The notes beneath the pieces are model-generated. The model was not told the DNA's origin and ran no database searches. It worked only from the letters and a program-made list of their open reading frames with translations. Of a DNA stretch of 64,000 bases, positions 1 through 9,407 are shown piece by piece. Source of the stretch: Methylosarcina fibrata AML-C10 (GTDB taxonomy: Bacteria; Pseudomonadota; Gammaproteobacteria; Methylococcales; Methylomonadaceae). Position 1 is the first letter of the stretch, and every line of letters starts with the position of its first letter. The position numbers and the translations under genes are program-made. The DNA is taken from positions 393,902 through 457,901 of the forward strand of contig NZ_KB889965.1 in the NCBI RefSeq assembly GCF_000372865.1. Direction: 5' to 3'.

Positions 1-2
1 AC

Positions 3-254
3 GACCAAGGCGACCCCATTCCGAAAAGATCGCTCGAATTCATCATCGAAGTTTCCGATACCGGTAAAACCACGGGAACGCCCCTGTTTGAAAGGCGCCT
101 GATCGACCGCTGGCGGACTCTCGGCAAAATTACCTTCACTGAAGCCGTCGCTTCGTATAACGGCGATTTCGTGCTGCATTTCAATCATCCGACCTGGCGG
201 CAGGACCGCAACAACCCGGCGACGGCTACCCGGATTGCCGGCAGAAAGGTTTAA
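3..254 (+). CDS. C-terminal fragment of an unidentified protein (5' end outside window)
   Basis: An open frame enters from the left edge and ends at TAA 252-254, giving about 83 residues. The fragment is hydrophilic and ends in an aromatic and basic stretch (LHFNHPTWRQDRN, then ATRIAGRKV). This tail faintly recalls the C-terminal part of catalase-family proteins, but that is only an impression. No catalytic residues can be assigned because the rest of the gene is missing. It lies about 100 bp upstream of the beta-propeller gene on the same strand. Confidence 0.55.
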   Translation, partial: DQGDPIPKRSLEFIIEVSDTGKTTGTPLFERRLIDRWRTLGKITFTEAVASYNGDFVLHFNHPTWRQDRNNPATATRIAGRKV

Positions 255-351
255 AAAAACGGAGCCGCTGGAACCGGTTCCGGGCGTTGAAGAATCAGGG
301 TGACATCACCTTTAATAACAATGATGGGGCGTTTAACTTTGGAGCATGACC

Positions 352-1947
352 ATGAACAAACGAATAACAGTCCGACTTTTTCTCTTGCTGATTTTAGGCT
401 GTACGGCAAGCGCCGAAGCCGTCACGCGCGTGTATGTAGCCAATAATAAAGCGCCGGGTACGGTCAGCGTCATCGACGAAGCGACCAATACCATCATAAA
501 GAAACTGACCGTGGGGAATTACCCGAACCGGCTCGCGGCCGCGCCCGACGGTTCGGAAGTGTATGTTTCCAACAAGGAATCGGACACGGTTTCGATCATC
601 GATACCGAAACGAATACGATAACCGCTACCGTCGCTGTCGGCGATGCCCCGGAATTCATGGCGGTCACGCCCAACGGCAATTATCTCTTCGTGGCCAATA
701 GCGCTGGAAGTTCTCTGTCGGTGATTAATTTGTCCACCCATACGGTAAGCAACACGATCACGGTAGGTGCTTTTCCCAAATTTATGGATTTTACACCGGA
801 CGGCCAGAGGCTCTATCTTTCCAATCTGGATTCGGGCACCGTATCGATCATCAACGTCGGCACGTTCCAGGTGATTAAAACGCTCTCGGTGGGCGGCAAT
901 CCGACCCGGGTTTCCGCACATCCGGACGGCAGCAAGGTGTATGTCGCCATTCGCGGAACAAGCCAGGTTTCGGTGATCCAGACCTCGACCAATACCGTCG
1001 TGAAAAGCATCGCGGTAGGCACGGGTCCGACCGGCATGGACATTTCTCCGGACGGCGCCAGGATTTTTACCGCCAATCAGTCCGGCGGAACGGTTTCCGT
1101 AATCAATACCGCGACCGATACGCTGACTGGAACCGTGACCGTCGGAGGCTGGCCGTGGGTCGTGGACTCCTCACCTGACGGCAGCATTGCGATCACGCCC
1201 GCGTCGCTGGACGACCGGGCAGTGGTCGTCGATGCCGCCCTGGTAAAAGTCGATTCATCCATACCTATCGGCGATGCGCCCTATTGGGGCGCCTTCAACG
1301 CATCCGGAAGCCGGTATTATGTGACCAATCCCAAGGATGGAACGGTTTCGGTGATTGACCCGGCGCTGCGCCAAGTCGTCAAGACCTTTGCTACCGATAC
1401 GAATGCCTGGGTGGTTCTGCCCGTCGAGGTCGGTGGAGCGCCTGCCGAAGATACCGACGGCGACGGGGTCGACGACAATCTCGACAACTGTCCTTCCGTG
1501 GCCAATCCGGATCAGGCCGACAGCGATAACGACGGCATCGGCGATGCCTGCGATACGCCGGAGGGCGACAGCGACGGCGACGGGGTGAGCGACGACGTGG
1601 ACAATTGTCCGTCGGTGGCCAATCCGGATCAGGCCGACGACGATAACGACGGTATCGGCGATGCCTGCGAAACGCCGGTGCTCAGCACGGTTTCGCCTAC
1701 CACCGCGAGACGCAACCGCACCAGCACGCTGAATCTGAGCGGACAAAACTTCCTGGACGGCATGACGGCTTCGATTTCTCCTTCATCCGGCATTACGGTC
1801 CAGTCGTTTACGGTCAACAGCGCGACCAGTGCCGCGTTGGTAATCAACGTTTCCGCTTCGGCCAGTTTGAGTTCCAGAGCCATTGTGCTGACCAATCCCA
1901 ATGGTCTTACCGTGACCAAGACAGGCGCATTTAGAGTGGTGCGCTGA
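352..1947 (+). CDS. Secreted YVTN-type beta-propeller protein with thrombospondin type 3 repeats
   Basis: A 531-residue exported protein. Start ATG 352 is chosen because GGAG at 341-344 lies 7 bp upstream; the alternative ATG at 346 is too close to it. An N-terminal signal peptide (FLLLILGC then ASAEA) is followed by about eight 42-residue blades of the YVTN/YncE type, with repeated TVSVI, TVGxxP and SPDG motifs. Next come two nearly identical calcium-binding thrombospondin-3 repeats (DGDGVDD.. [13 protein letters not shown].. DGIGDACD) and a C-terminal IPT/TIG-like beta-sandwich. Such proteins are extracellular or surface-associated binding scaffolds. The ligand is unknown. There is no LPXTG or PEP-CTERM tail. 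Confidence 0.85.
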   Translation: MNKRITVRLFLLLILGCTASAEAVTRVYVANNKAPGTVSVIDEATNTIIKKLTVGNYPNRLAAAPDGSEVYVSNKESDTVSIIDTETNTITATVAVGDAPEFMAVTPNGNYLFVANSAGSSLSVINLSTHTVSNTITVGAFPKFMDFTPDGQRLYLSNLDSGTVSIINVGTFQVIKTLSVGGNPTRVSAHPDGSKVYVAIRGTSQVSVIQTSTNTVVKSIAVGTGPTGMDISPDGARIFTANQSGGTVSVINTATDTLTGTVTVGGWPWVVDSSPDGSIAITPASLDDRAVVVDAALVKVDSSIPIGDAPYWGAFNASGSRYYVTNPKDGTVSVIDPALRQVVKTFATDTNAWVVLPVEVGGAPAEDTDGDGVDDNLDNCPSVANPDQADSDNDGIGDACDTPEGDSDGDGVSDDVDNCPSVANPDQADDDNDGIGDACETPVLSTVSPTTARRNRTSTLNLSGQNFLDGMTASISPSSGITVQSFTVNSATSAALVINVSASASLSSRAIVLTNPNGLTVTKTGAFRVVR

Positions 1948-2397
1948 TTGAGCGGCAAAACGAGTCTGCCGTTTGATTCATTTCCATGACGGGTCCTTCG
2001 ATGCAGCCGGCCGACCCGGCGCTCGATCTTTCGAAGGCTTGTTCGGACTTCATCGGCCGAACAAGCCTCTCCCTGGCGTCCCGGCACGATGGGACAACCG
2101 AGCGGGTTCTTTATTTGAAGTTTTCCATATTAGAAATTTTTGGTAAAGCTTTTTGCTTACTCGGCGGAGATTCCCTTGCGTTGCCGTTGAAGAGCAAGAG
2201 CGGCAAGTGACAAGCCGTCGAGCATTTACTCAAACAATGGTACAATAACCCGAACTCGACCCATTCCTTGTTGTTATCCTTCCACAAAAACTATTGGCAC
2301 CAATAAAGTTTCCGACCGGCTTTTTCCATACGGCGCTGGATAGAAAGCCGGCTATCGCAGGTATTGCATTTTCTGCCCCTCGACCAGACACCGATTA
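1948..2397. other. Intergenic region without a convincing gene
   Basis: About 450 bp between the beta-propeller gene and pabB. I see a perfect inverted repeat at 2035-2068 but no conserved coding frame. The short frame at 1986-2210 has no ribosome binding site and lies across the hairpin. The AT-rich part at 2105-2330 probably carries the pabB promoter, although no clear -35/-10 pair could be fixed by eye. Confidence 0.5.
2035..2068. repeat. Perfect 12-bp inverted repeat (hairpin)
   Basis: AGGCTTGTTCGG at 2035-2046 is exactly complementary to CCGAACAAGCCT at 2057-2068, with a 10-nt loop. It lies 90 bp after the stop of the beta-propeller gene. No T-run follows, so it is not a standard intrinsic terminator. 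It may instead stabilise the transcript 3' end or be a protein-binding site. Confidence 0.6.
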
Positions 2398-3774
2398 ATG
2401 TCGCCACTGAATCAATTCATGTCTCCGCTGCCTTATTTTGCCGATAGCGCGGACCTTTTCTCGGCCATTGCCGGAATGCCCTGGTCGGTTTTTCTGGACA
2501 GCGGTTACCCCTACAGTCAGCAGGGGCGTTACGACATCATTGCGGCCGATCCGGTGTGCATCCTGGTCACTCACGGCGATGAGACCGTCATCACCCGCGG
2601 CGGGAAATCCGTTATCTCGAAGGACGACCCTTTCGATCTCGTGAAGCAGCAATTGCTTCCGGCTCATTGCCAGGGAGATACCTTGCCGTTCAAAGGCGGG
2701 GCGATCGGCTATTTCTCCTACGATCTGGTTCGGCGCCTGGAGCATCTGTCGGAGATTGCCGTGGATGCGGAACATATTCCCGAAATGGCCGTAGGCATCT
2801 ACGACTGGGCGGTAGTCGTCGATCATCACTGCCGGAAAAGCTATCTGGTCGGGCAGAATTGCGATATGCAAAAATGGCTGAAGCTGATCGAACAGTTCAG
2901 CGTCCTGCCGGTCGAGGAGCGGCGCGGGCCGTTCAGGATCGTCGGCGACATCCGTTCCAATATGGACAAAGCGTTTTATACGCGCGCGTTCGACCGGATC
3001 AAGCAGTATTTAAAGGAAGGGGATTGTTATCAGGTCAACTTTTCGCAGCGCTTCGTTGCCGATTGCGAAGGGGATCCGTGGACCGCTTATAAAGCCTTGC
3101 GGGAACTCAACGCGGCTCCATTCAGTTGTTATCTCAACCTGCCCGAAGTGCAGATCTTGAGCACCTCGCCCGAGCGATTTCTCAAGCTGACCGACGGCCT
3201 GGTGGAAACCAAGCCGATCAAAGGCACGCGTCCACGGAAGCGCGATCAAGCGGAAGACCGGCAGCAGATCGAAATACTGGAGCACAGCCCGAAGGATCGG
3301 GCGGAGAATCTGATGATCGTCGATCTTTTGCGCAACGACATCAGCAAGACTTGTAAAAAAGGCTCGGTGAAGGTGCCCAGAATATTTGCCGTCGAAACTT
3401 ATGCGACGGTGCATCATCTGGTCAGCACGATTACCGGCTGGCTGGCGGACGACCGGCACGCCCTGGACTTGCTGAAGCACTGTTTTCCCGGCGGCTCGAT
3501 CACCGGCGCGCCCAAGATTCGGGCGATGGAAGTGATCGAAGAGCTGGAGCCCAACCGTCGAGGCATTTACTGCGGCTCGATCGGTTATATCGGCTTCGAC
3601 GGCAATATGGACAGCAATATCGCCATCCGGACGCTGGTGCATTCGGGAGGCACGATCCGTTTTTGGGCCGGAGGCGGCATCGTCAACGATTCGGAAGTGG
3701 ACGACGAATATCAGGAATGCTTCGACAAGGCGGCCGCCATGCTGGATTTATTGCAACGATTCAGAGTCGGATAA
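2398..3774 (+). CDS. pabB: Aminodeoxychorismate synthase component I (PabB)
   Basis: A 458-residue chorismate-binding enzyme that, with a PabA glutaminase, converts chorismate and glutamine to 4-amino-4-deoxychorismate, the precursor of p-aminobenzoate for folate and, in methylotrophs, tetrahydromethanopterin. The N-terminal half is the anthranilate-synthase-I N domain. The C-terminal half carries the signatures PIKGTRPR, KDRAENLMIVDLLRND and PGGSITGAPKIRAMEVIEELEP-like core. PIKGT at the active site marks PabB rather than the TrpE form. No pabA is adjacent. The MfnE-like kinase gene follows after 14 bp, suggesting one transcript. Confidence 0.93.
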   Translation: MSPLNQFMSPLPYFADSADLFSAIAGMPWSVFLDSGYPYSQQGRYDIIAADPVCILVTHGDETVITRGGKSVISKDDPFDLVKQQLLPAHCQGDTLPFKGGAIGYFSYDLVRRLEHLSEIAVDAEHIPEMAVGIYDWAVVVDHHCRKSYLVGQNCDMQKWLKLIEQFSVLPVEERRGPFRIVGDIRSNMDKAFYTRAFDRIKQYLKEGDCYQVNFSQRFVADCEGDPWTAYKALRELNAAPFSCYLNLPEVQILSTSPERFLKLTDGLVETKPIKGTRPRKRDQAEDRQQIEILEHSPKDRAENLMIVDLLRNDISKTCKKGSVKVPRIFAVETYATVHHLVSTITGWLADDRHALDLLKHCFPGGSITGAPKIRAMEVIEELEPNRRGIYCGSIGYIGFDGNMDSNIAIRTLVHSGGTIRFWAGGGIVNDSEVDDEYQECFDKAAAMLDLLQRFRVG

Positions 3775-3788
3775 ACGGGGTTCGCCTT

Positions 3789-4343
3789 ATGGTCGTCATC
3801 AAGCTGGGCGGCAGCCTGACCCAAAGCGGCGGGCTCAGGGAGTGCCTGGACCGGATCGAGCGGCGATATCGGGGCAGGGCGGCGGTCATCGTGCCGGGCG
3901 GTGGAGCTTTTGCCGATCAGGTCCGCCTTGCCCAGAGCGTCTGGCGGTTCGACGACGGCGTCGCTCACCGGATGGCCTTGTTGGCCATGCAGCAGACGGC
4001 CTGGCTGTTGCACGGACTGAAGCCGCAATTTGCCGTCGTCGGCTCGGCTTCGGCCTTGCGCGAGCGGATCGGCCGGAACCGTACGGTCATCTGGTCGCCC
4101 GATGCCGCCGAGCTGGAACGGGCGGGCGTCCGGTCCGGCTGGGACGTCACTTCGGACAGCCTGGCGGCGTGGCTGGCGAATACGCTGTCGGCGGGCGAAT
4201 TGATTTTGGTAAAATCGGCTATCCTTGATCAGGGACAGGATCTGGCCGAACTGGCCCGGCGAGAAGTGATCGATCGGGCTTTTTGCAGTTTCGTCTCCGG
4301 GTCGACCTATAAAATAAGTATTGTAAACAAATCAGATTTCTAA
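3789..4343 (+). CDS. Amino-acid kinase family protein, MfnE-like
   Basis: A 184-residue protein opening with the amino-acid-kinase fold signature VVIKLGGSL and a second glycine-rich loop IVPGGGAFAD; a late ELILVKSA segment fits the nucleotide site. It is shorter than aspartate or glutamate kinases and matches the compact group that includes MfnE, the aminomethylfuran phosphate kinase of methanogens. The link to methanofuran/tetrahydromethanopterin cofactor synthesis is inferred from the fold and from pabB immediately upstream. The start at 3789 follows the pabB stop by 14 bp; a longer frame upstream would run inside pabB. The stop abuts the next start at 4344. Confidence 0.75.
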   Translation: MVVIKLGGSLTQSGGLRECLDRIERRYRGRAAVIVPGGGAFADQVRLAQSVWRFDDGVAHRMALLAMQQTAWLLHGLKPQFAVVGSASALRERIGRNRTVIWSPDAAELERAGVRSGWDVTSDSLAAWLANTLSAGELILVKSAILDQGQDLAELARREVIDRAFCSFVSGSTYKISIVNKSDF

Positions 4344-5036
4344 ATGGCTGAGCAAAAAAAATCCTCCTCGAACGATATGACTTCACAAGCATTCAAATTC
4401 ATCGGCAATTTTTTATCGAAGAAAATCAAGTCGGCTTACTACAATGCGCGCGAATCGATAGGAGAGTCGAAGCGCTCCATCGTGGTTTATCAGGTAGAGC
4501 AGACTTGTCTCAGTCTCCAGGAAACCCGGGATGAATTTCAGGACGCCCTCGAGCGCTTCAAGACGCTGGTGAACGTTCAGGAATCGTCTTTGGAACATCG
4601 TTATCACCAACTGAACCGACAGTATCAGTTTTGCCGCGCCAAATCCGATTCGGTGAGCGATCGAATCAAGTCGATCGAAGAAGTCAGCCATGCCTTGTTT
4701 ACCGAATGGGAAAAGGAACTGAACGAATACAGCAATCGTGCCTTGCGCAACAGCAGCAAGCAGCAATTGAAAATCGCACGGCAGAACTACAGCCGCTTGA
4801 TCAAGGCGCTGCACGCGGCCGAAGCGAAAATTCAGCCGGTGCTGGCGGCCTTCAAGGATCAGGTGTTGTTCCTGAAGCACAATCTCAATGCGCATGCCAT
4901 CGCGGCGCTGCAGAACGAATTCATTGTGATTGCCGTCGACATTTCCCAGTTGATCCGGGCGATGGAATTGACCATTGCCGAAGCCAGCCAATTCGTGTCG
5001 GTGTTGGTCGAGCCGAAATCGCTGCCCAGTCTCTGA
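4344..5036 (+). CDS. Uncharacterised alpha-helical, coiled-coil-rich protein
   Basis: A 230-residue cytoplasmic protein with no signal peptide or membrane segment. It starts directly after the kinase stop. From about residue 50 it consists of long charged helices with heptad-like hydrophobic spacing. I do not recognise the family. It is followed, after a divergent lipoprotein gene, by two dynamin-like GTPase genes, so a role in membrane or cell-envelope architecture is possible but not shown. Confidence 0.75.
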   Translation: MAEQKKSSSNDMTSQAFKFIGNFLSKKIKSAYYNARESIGESKRSIVVYQVEQTCLSLQETRDEFQDALERFKTLVNVQESSLEHRYHQLNRQYQFCRAKSDSVSDRIKSIEEVSHALFTEWEKELNEYSNRALRNSSKQQLKIARQNYSRLIKALHAAEAKIQPVLAAFKDQVLFLKHNLNAHAIAALQNEFIVIAVDISQLIRAMELTIAEASQFVSVLVEPKSLPSL

Positions 5037-5052
5037 AATAGAAAATCAGGAA

Positions 5053-5496
5053 TTATTGCAGCTTGTACAGGATATCGTTGGCCTTGTCTTTGGCTGTATC
5101 GCGAGAACTCTCGTCTTGCGTGCCCTGCTTGGCGTTTTGTTCGGATCTTTCCTGGCTGTATTTGGAAATCATGTCTTCCCAACTGGTATATTTCTCGTAA
5201 CCGGGATAACCCGAATTTTTCCGTTCCTGATAAATTTCCTGGCCCAGCGCGATGATCTCGGTAGGAGTTTTGCCGTCGACCGCATCCAGAAATTCTTCAT
5301 CGCTCTTTTTCGCATCGCGAATCGTCCAGAACGAAACTTCGAATTCGATACGGGGTTCCTGAGCCATACGCTCCTTCAGCATTTTTACGGATTTGAGAGC
5401 GGTCCGCATGTTATGGCCATTGATTTGTTGACCTTTGTTGCAGGCAATAAGCGTGGTGCAGAATAGGATAATTAGAAGCGTACGAAGCGTCTTCAT
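5053..5496 (-). CDS. Uncharacterised lipoprotein
   Basis: A 147-residue protein with a short basic N-terminus, a hydrophobic core and the lipobox LIAC, so the mature protein should begin at the cysteine near residue 19 and be anchored to a membrane. Start ATG 5496 is chosen because GAGG lies just upstream and the signal peptide then begins at residue 1; the longer frame to 5547 adds a non-hydrophobic leader. The rest is charged, with a helical C-terminus rich in Glu, Lys and Gln. No family recognised. It converges with the helical-protein gene and diverges from the GTPase pair. Confidence 0.75.
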   Translation of the reverse strand: MKTLRTLLIILFCTTLIACNKGQQINGHNMRTALKSVKMLKERMAQEPRIEFEVSFWTIRDAKKSDEEFLDAVDGKTPTEIIALGQEIYQERKNSGYPGYEKYTSWEDMISKYSQERSEQNAKQGTQDESSRDTAKDKANDILYKLQ

Positions 5497-5590
5497 GATG
5501 ATAACCTCGATAGGGGGAATCTGTCCCTTGTGATGTGAACGGGACATATTGTTGTTATTATATTAATGCCAGACCATCAAACTAAGTAAA

Positions 5591-7363
5591 ATGGTCGGCT
5601 ATTATAAACCCAAGCCAACTTTTATGCTGGAATTTATCCAATTATTAAATCAGCGTTATCGGACCGTATTGCAGCAGCCCGGCAGCGAGTCCGTCAAAGC
5701 CGTCTATCAGCAACGGGTGGATCAATTAATTCTGGCGGAAGCCTTTATGCGGAAGGGGCAGGTGATCGACAGCGTTCCGGCGCTGCCGCTTCAGATTGCC
5801 GTGGTTGGTCCCACCCAGTCCGGCAAAAGCACGCTGGTCAACGTTCTGCTGCAAACCGACGTCGCCGGAGTCAGCCCGCTGGCCGGCTATACGGTGCATC
5901 CTCAGGGATTCTGCCATGAAGTCTCCCTGGCCCAATGCAGCGGCCTTCAGCGCTATTTCGGACGTTTTCAGCAACTGCATCCGTCGCAACTGTCGACGGA
6001 GCGGCATGACTGTTATTCGTTGACGGAAACCCGGGCGGTCTCGGAGCTTCTGCCTCCGTGCGTGATCTGGGACACTCCGGATTTCGATTCGATCGATTCG
6101 TCCACCTACCGTGAAGGCGTCATCCGGACGGTGGCGCTGGCTGACGTCGTCATCCTGGTGGTCAGCAAGGAAAAATACGCCGACCAGTCGGTCTGGGACA
6201 TGATGTCGGCGCTGGAGCCGTTAAGACAGCCTTTATTGATTTGCCTGAACAAGCTCAGCGAAGGCTCCGAAAACTTGATCGTCCATTCCTTGAAGGAAAA
6301 ATGGCGATGGGTGCGGCAGGACGATTTTCCGGAGGTTGTACCGCTCCATTATCGGAAACAGTCCGGCATGCCGCTGTGGCCCGAGACCGACAAGGCTCGG
6401 ATCATCGAGCTGGCCGCCGGCGTCAACGGCAAAAAGCATGCGCGTTATGAACAGGAGCTGCTGCAGGCGCATTGGCAATCCTGGCTCGAACCCGTGATCG
6501 AGGAACATCAGGCGCTGGCCCTGTGGAACGACCTGGTGGAGCATTCCGTCAAACAGGCGCTGGCATATTATCAGCGGGATTTTCTGAATCATCCGCATCA
6601 TTACGAAACCTTTCAGTGCGCTCTCGCAGAGCTTTTGACCCTGCTCGAAATTCCGGGTTTGGCAGGGATTCTGGCCGGCACGCGCAAGATTCTGACCTGG
6701 CCGGTCAAACAATTGATGAAACTGGGCCGAAAGCGCGTCGATATCAGCGACGGTAGCTATGAAGTGGCGTTCCTGAATCAGATCGCCGAACACGCCCTGA
6801 TCCAGATGGCCGACCGGATGATGGACAGGGCGGAAGAAAACAAACAAAGAGCGTGGTGGAAAGAATTGATCTCGGCGCTGCGCAACCGCAGGCCGGACAT
6901 CCTGAAAGGGTTCGACCTGGCGTCCCGGCAGTATCATGCGGCTTTTCAGCAGGAGGTCGAAGGCGCCGCCCGCCGCTTGTACGTCAAGTTGCAGGAACAG
7001 CCGGTTCTGCTGAACAGCCTCAGGGCGACCCGGGTAACGACCGACGCGGCGGCCATCGCGCTGGCCTTGCATACCGGCGGCATCGGCATTCACGATCTGG
7101 TCATTGCGCCGTCGATGCTGACGATCACCTCCCTGCTGGCCGAAAGCGCCATCGGCGGCTACATGCACCGGGTCGAAGCCGACCTGAAACAGCGCCAGCT
7201 CAACCAGGTAAAGGAAACGCTGTTTGTCGCCGCGCTGCGCGACAAAATAATGGATCTGCCCCGGCAGTTGTCCGACCTCACTCATTTCAACATTACTCCC
7301 GAACAACTGCGGGCTGCGGAAGACTACCTCAAAGAAAAACGACATGGATTACGATTACTCTGA
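5591..7363 (+). CDS. Dynamin-like GTPase (first of an overlapping pair)
   Basis: A 590-residue protein with a GTPase domain in its N-terminal third: P-loop GPTQSGKST near residues 73-81, G3 DTPDFDS near 160 and a G4-like NKLS near 220, which lacks the usual Asp of NKxD. The C-terminal two thirds are helical, with a hydrophobic segment around residues 490-520 (GIGIHDLVIAPSMLTITSL). This arrangement fits bacterial dynamin-like or YfjP/LeoA-type large GTPases acting on membranes. The start could be ATG 5591 or 5624; neither has a strong ribosome site. Its 3' end overlaps the second GTPase gene by 20 bp, implying translational coupling. Confidence 0.8.
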   Translation: MVGYYKPKPTFMLEFIQLLNQRYRTVLQQPGSESVKAVYQQRVDQLILAEAFMRKGQVIDSVPALPLQIAVVGPTQSGKSTLVNVLLQTDVAGVSPLAGYTVHPQGFCHEVSLAQCSGLQRYFGRFQQLHPSQLSTERHDCYSLTETRAVSELLPPCVIWDTPDFDSIDSSTYREGVIRTVALADVVILVVSKEKYADQSVWDMMSALEPLRQPLLICLNKLSEGSENLIVHSLKEKWRWVRQDDFPEVVPLHYRKQSGMPLWPETDKARIIELAAGVNGKKHARYEQELLQAHWQSWLEPVIEEHQALALWNDLVEHSVKQALAYYQRDFLNHPHHYETFQCALAELLTLLEIPGLAGILAGTRKILTWPVKQLMKLGRKRVDISDGSYEVAFLNQIAEHALIQMADRMMDRAEENKQRAWWKELISALRNRRPDILKGFDLASRQYHAAFQQEVEGAARRLYVKLQEQPVLLNSLRATRVTTDAAAIALALHTGGIGIHDLVIAPSMLTITSLLAESAIGGYMHRVEADLKQRQLNQVKETLFVAALRDKIMDLPRQLSDLTHFNITPEQLRAAEDYLKEKRHGLRLL

Positions 7364-8969
7364 TTTGGTGGAAAAAAGCAGACGCTGGATCGATCAGGCC
7401 ACGGCCGCAGGATGGATTCCGGCGGAAAATGCCCGGACATTGGCTCATCTGGAGGAAGAAACGCCGCGCGCGTTGTTCGATCCGGGCCAGTCCCGGCCTT
7501 TGGTCGTGGCGTTCATGGGCGGCACGGGCGTCGGCAAGAGTTCTTTGCTGAACCGGCTGGCGGGAACCGCGATTGCCCGCACGGGGATCGAGCGGCCGAC
7601 TTCCAGGGAAGTCACTTTATATCATCATCAGTCGGTGGAGATTCGTCATCTGCCGGAAAATTTGCCGATCGCCAGCATCAAAATAGCGCAGCACAAGGAT
7701 GACGCCAAAAAAAACATCATCTGGATCGACATGCCGGATTTCGACAGCATCGAGCAGAGCAACAAGCATCTGGTCCTGCAATGGCTGCCTCACATCGACG
7801 TGCTGATTTACGTGGTCAGTCCCGAACGCTACAAGGACGCCAAGGCGTGGCGGCTGCTTCTGGCCGAGGGCGGCCGCCACGCCTGGTTGTTCGTCCTGAA
7901 TCAATGGGACCGGGGACGGCTGGAGCAATACGAAGATTTCAAAAGGCAGCTCGGCCAGGCCGGGTTCGCCGAACCGATCATCTTCAGAACGGTCTGCGGC
8001 GAGGTTCCGGAAAAGGATGAGTTCGACGCCCTGGCCTCGACCATCGCCTCGCTGGCCAACGAGCACGTCGTGGCTCAGCTCGAACAAAGAGGCTTCCAGG
8101 TGCGCAAAGCCGAGTTGAAGCAGACGCTTGAACGGTACCGGGATCTCCTGGGCGCCAAAGCGCTTTTGAAGCGGAGCGAGGCCGCCTGGCAGGAACAATG
8201 GCAAAAAACCTCAAGGTTGCTGCAGGAAGGTTTTGCCTGGCCGCTTCAGCAACTGGCCAACCATTACGCCGAACATGCCGCCGATTTGATCGCCAACCCG
8301 GTGACCGGAAAGTATCCGGCAAAGCCGGCGGAAGGGGTCTGGGACGATTGGGCTCAGTCGCGCTTCGACGATGCTCTGGACGAGTTTGTCGGGATTGCCG
8401 ACCAGCTCGGGATACCGGCGGCCCCGGTCAAACAGCAATTGGCCGAAGTTCGGCAGAAAGCGCCCAAGATCGTTCGGACGCAGACCGAACTGGCCGCCCG
8501 CAAGGCCCTGGCCAATCCCGGCAATGCGCTGCAGCGGGCCTTGCTGAAATGCGTCCGCGTGGCCGAAATCGTTCTGCCTCTGGCCGCCATTGCCTGGGTT
8601 TCTTACAAGGTCTTCACCGTTTATTACTACAGCGGCCGGATCGATGCCGACTATCTGGGCGTCGATTTTGCGATTCACAGCAGTTTGCTGATCGGCATTT
8701 CCTGGCTGGCGCCCTGGTTCATTCTGAGGAAAGTCAAGCCGTCGCTTAGGACCAGCGCGTTGAAAGGACTGAATAAAGGGTTGGCCACGGGTCTCGGCAT
8801 GATCGATTCCGAAGTCGCCGTCGCTCTGGAACGGATTCGGCTCGATCATGACCGGCACCATCAGCAGGTTGCGCAGCTCATCGATCAGTGCGGAACGGTT
8901 GCCGTCGACTCGTCGAGCCGCATCGACAGCAAGAGCCCGCTGAAACGAATGTTGATCGACCATTCTTGA
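7344..8969 (+). CDS. Dynamin-like GTPase (second of an overlapping pair), two membrane segments
   Basis: A 541-residue GTPase. The P-loop GGTGVGKSS lies near residues 59-67, G3 DMPDFDS near 129 and G4 NQWD near 185, so all nucleotide-binding motifs are present. A helical middle region is followed by two hydrophobic segments around residues 405-465 (VLPLAAIAWVSYKVFTVYYY and SSLLIGISWLAPWFIL), so it is probably an inner-membrane protein. It overlaps the preceding GTPase gene by 20 bp in a different frame. The two proteins share the PDFDS switch region but are otherwise divergent, as expected for a paired hetero-GTPase. Confidence 0.82.
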   Translation: MDYDYSDLVEKSRRWIDQATAAGWIPAENARTLAHLEEETPRALFDPGQSRPLVVAFMGGTGVGKSSLLNRLAGTAIARTGIERPTSREVTLYHHQSVEIRHLPENLPIASIKIAQHKDDAKKNIIWIDMPDFDSIEQSNKHLVLQWLPHIDVLIYVVSPERYKDAKAWRLLLAEGGRHAWLFVLNQWDRGRLEQYEDFKRQLGQAGFAEPIIFRTVCGEVPEKDEFDALASTIASLANEHVVAQLEQRGFQVRKAELKQTLERYRDLLGAKALLKRSEAAWQEQWQKTSRLLQEGFAWPLQQLANHYAEHAADLIANPVTGKYPAKPAEGVWDDWAQSRFDDALDEFVGIADQLGIPAAPVKQQLAEVRQKAPKIVRTQTELAARKALANPGNALQRALLKCVRVAEIVLPLAAIAWVSYKVFTVYYYSGRIDADYLGVDFAIHSSLLIGISWLAPWFILRKVKPSLRTSALKGLNKGLATGLGMIDSEVAVALERIRLDHDRHHQQVAQLIDQCGTVAVDSSSRIDSKSPLKRMLIDHS

Positions 8970-9035
8970 GGCGCTTTGAAAACAGGCGCTTTCAATGAAG
9001 ACGCCATTCCGCTGCGTTCACCGAAGGAGATTTCA

Positions 9036-9407
9036 ATGGAAACGATCCATCGATTCAAACCGGAATCGGAATTCTACACGGAGGAAAGGTGTTACATCGT
9101 CGAACTGGCCAATACGCCGTTCGACGAAGCCTGTTCGATAGCCCGCGCCCGCGTCGAACCCGGCGTCACCACCTGCCTGCATGCCGTGCTGGACACGGTC
9201 GAGCGCTACGTGATTCTGCAGGGCGAAGGCGAAGTGGCCATCGGCGACAACCCCGCCGCCCCGGTCGGCCCGCTCGACGTCGTGCGGATTCCGCGTAATG
9301 TTCCGCAACGTATCCGGAACGTGGGGCAGATCGATCTGATCTTCCTGGCCGTCTGCACGCCGCGTTTCAGGCAGGAAGCTTATGTCGATCTGAAAAGTGT
9401 CCCGTGA
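9036..9407 (+). CDS. Cupin-domain protein
   Basis: A 123-residue single-domain cupin. The conserved pattern includes a cupin motif 1 region with TTCLHAVLDTVERYVILQGE and a motif 2 region DVVRIPRNVPQRIRN. One metal ligand of motif 1 (GxHxH) is reduced to a single His, so metal binding is uncertain. Start ATG 9036 has AAGGAG 5 bp upstream; the longer frame from 8976 has no such site. It follows the GTPase pair by 66 bp and may be co-transcribed. Substrate unknown. Confidence 0.82.
   Translation: METIHRFKPESEFYTEERCYIVELANTPFDEACSIARARVEPGVTTCLHAVLDTVERYVILQGEGEVAIGDNPAAPVGPLDVVRIPRNVPQRIRNVGQIDLIFLAVCTPRFRQEAYVDLKSVP

Noticed and set aside
1986-2210. 74-codon frame after the beta-propeller gene
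   Set aside because: No ribosome site, lies across a hairpin, and no recognisable protein pattern.
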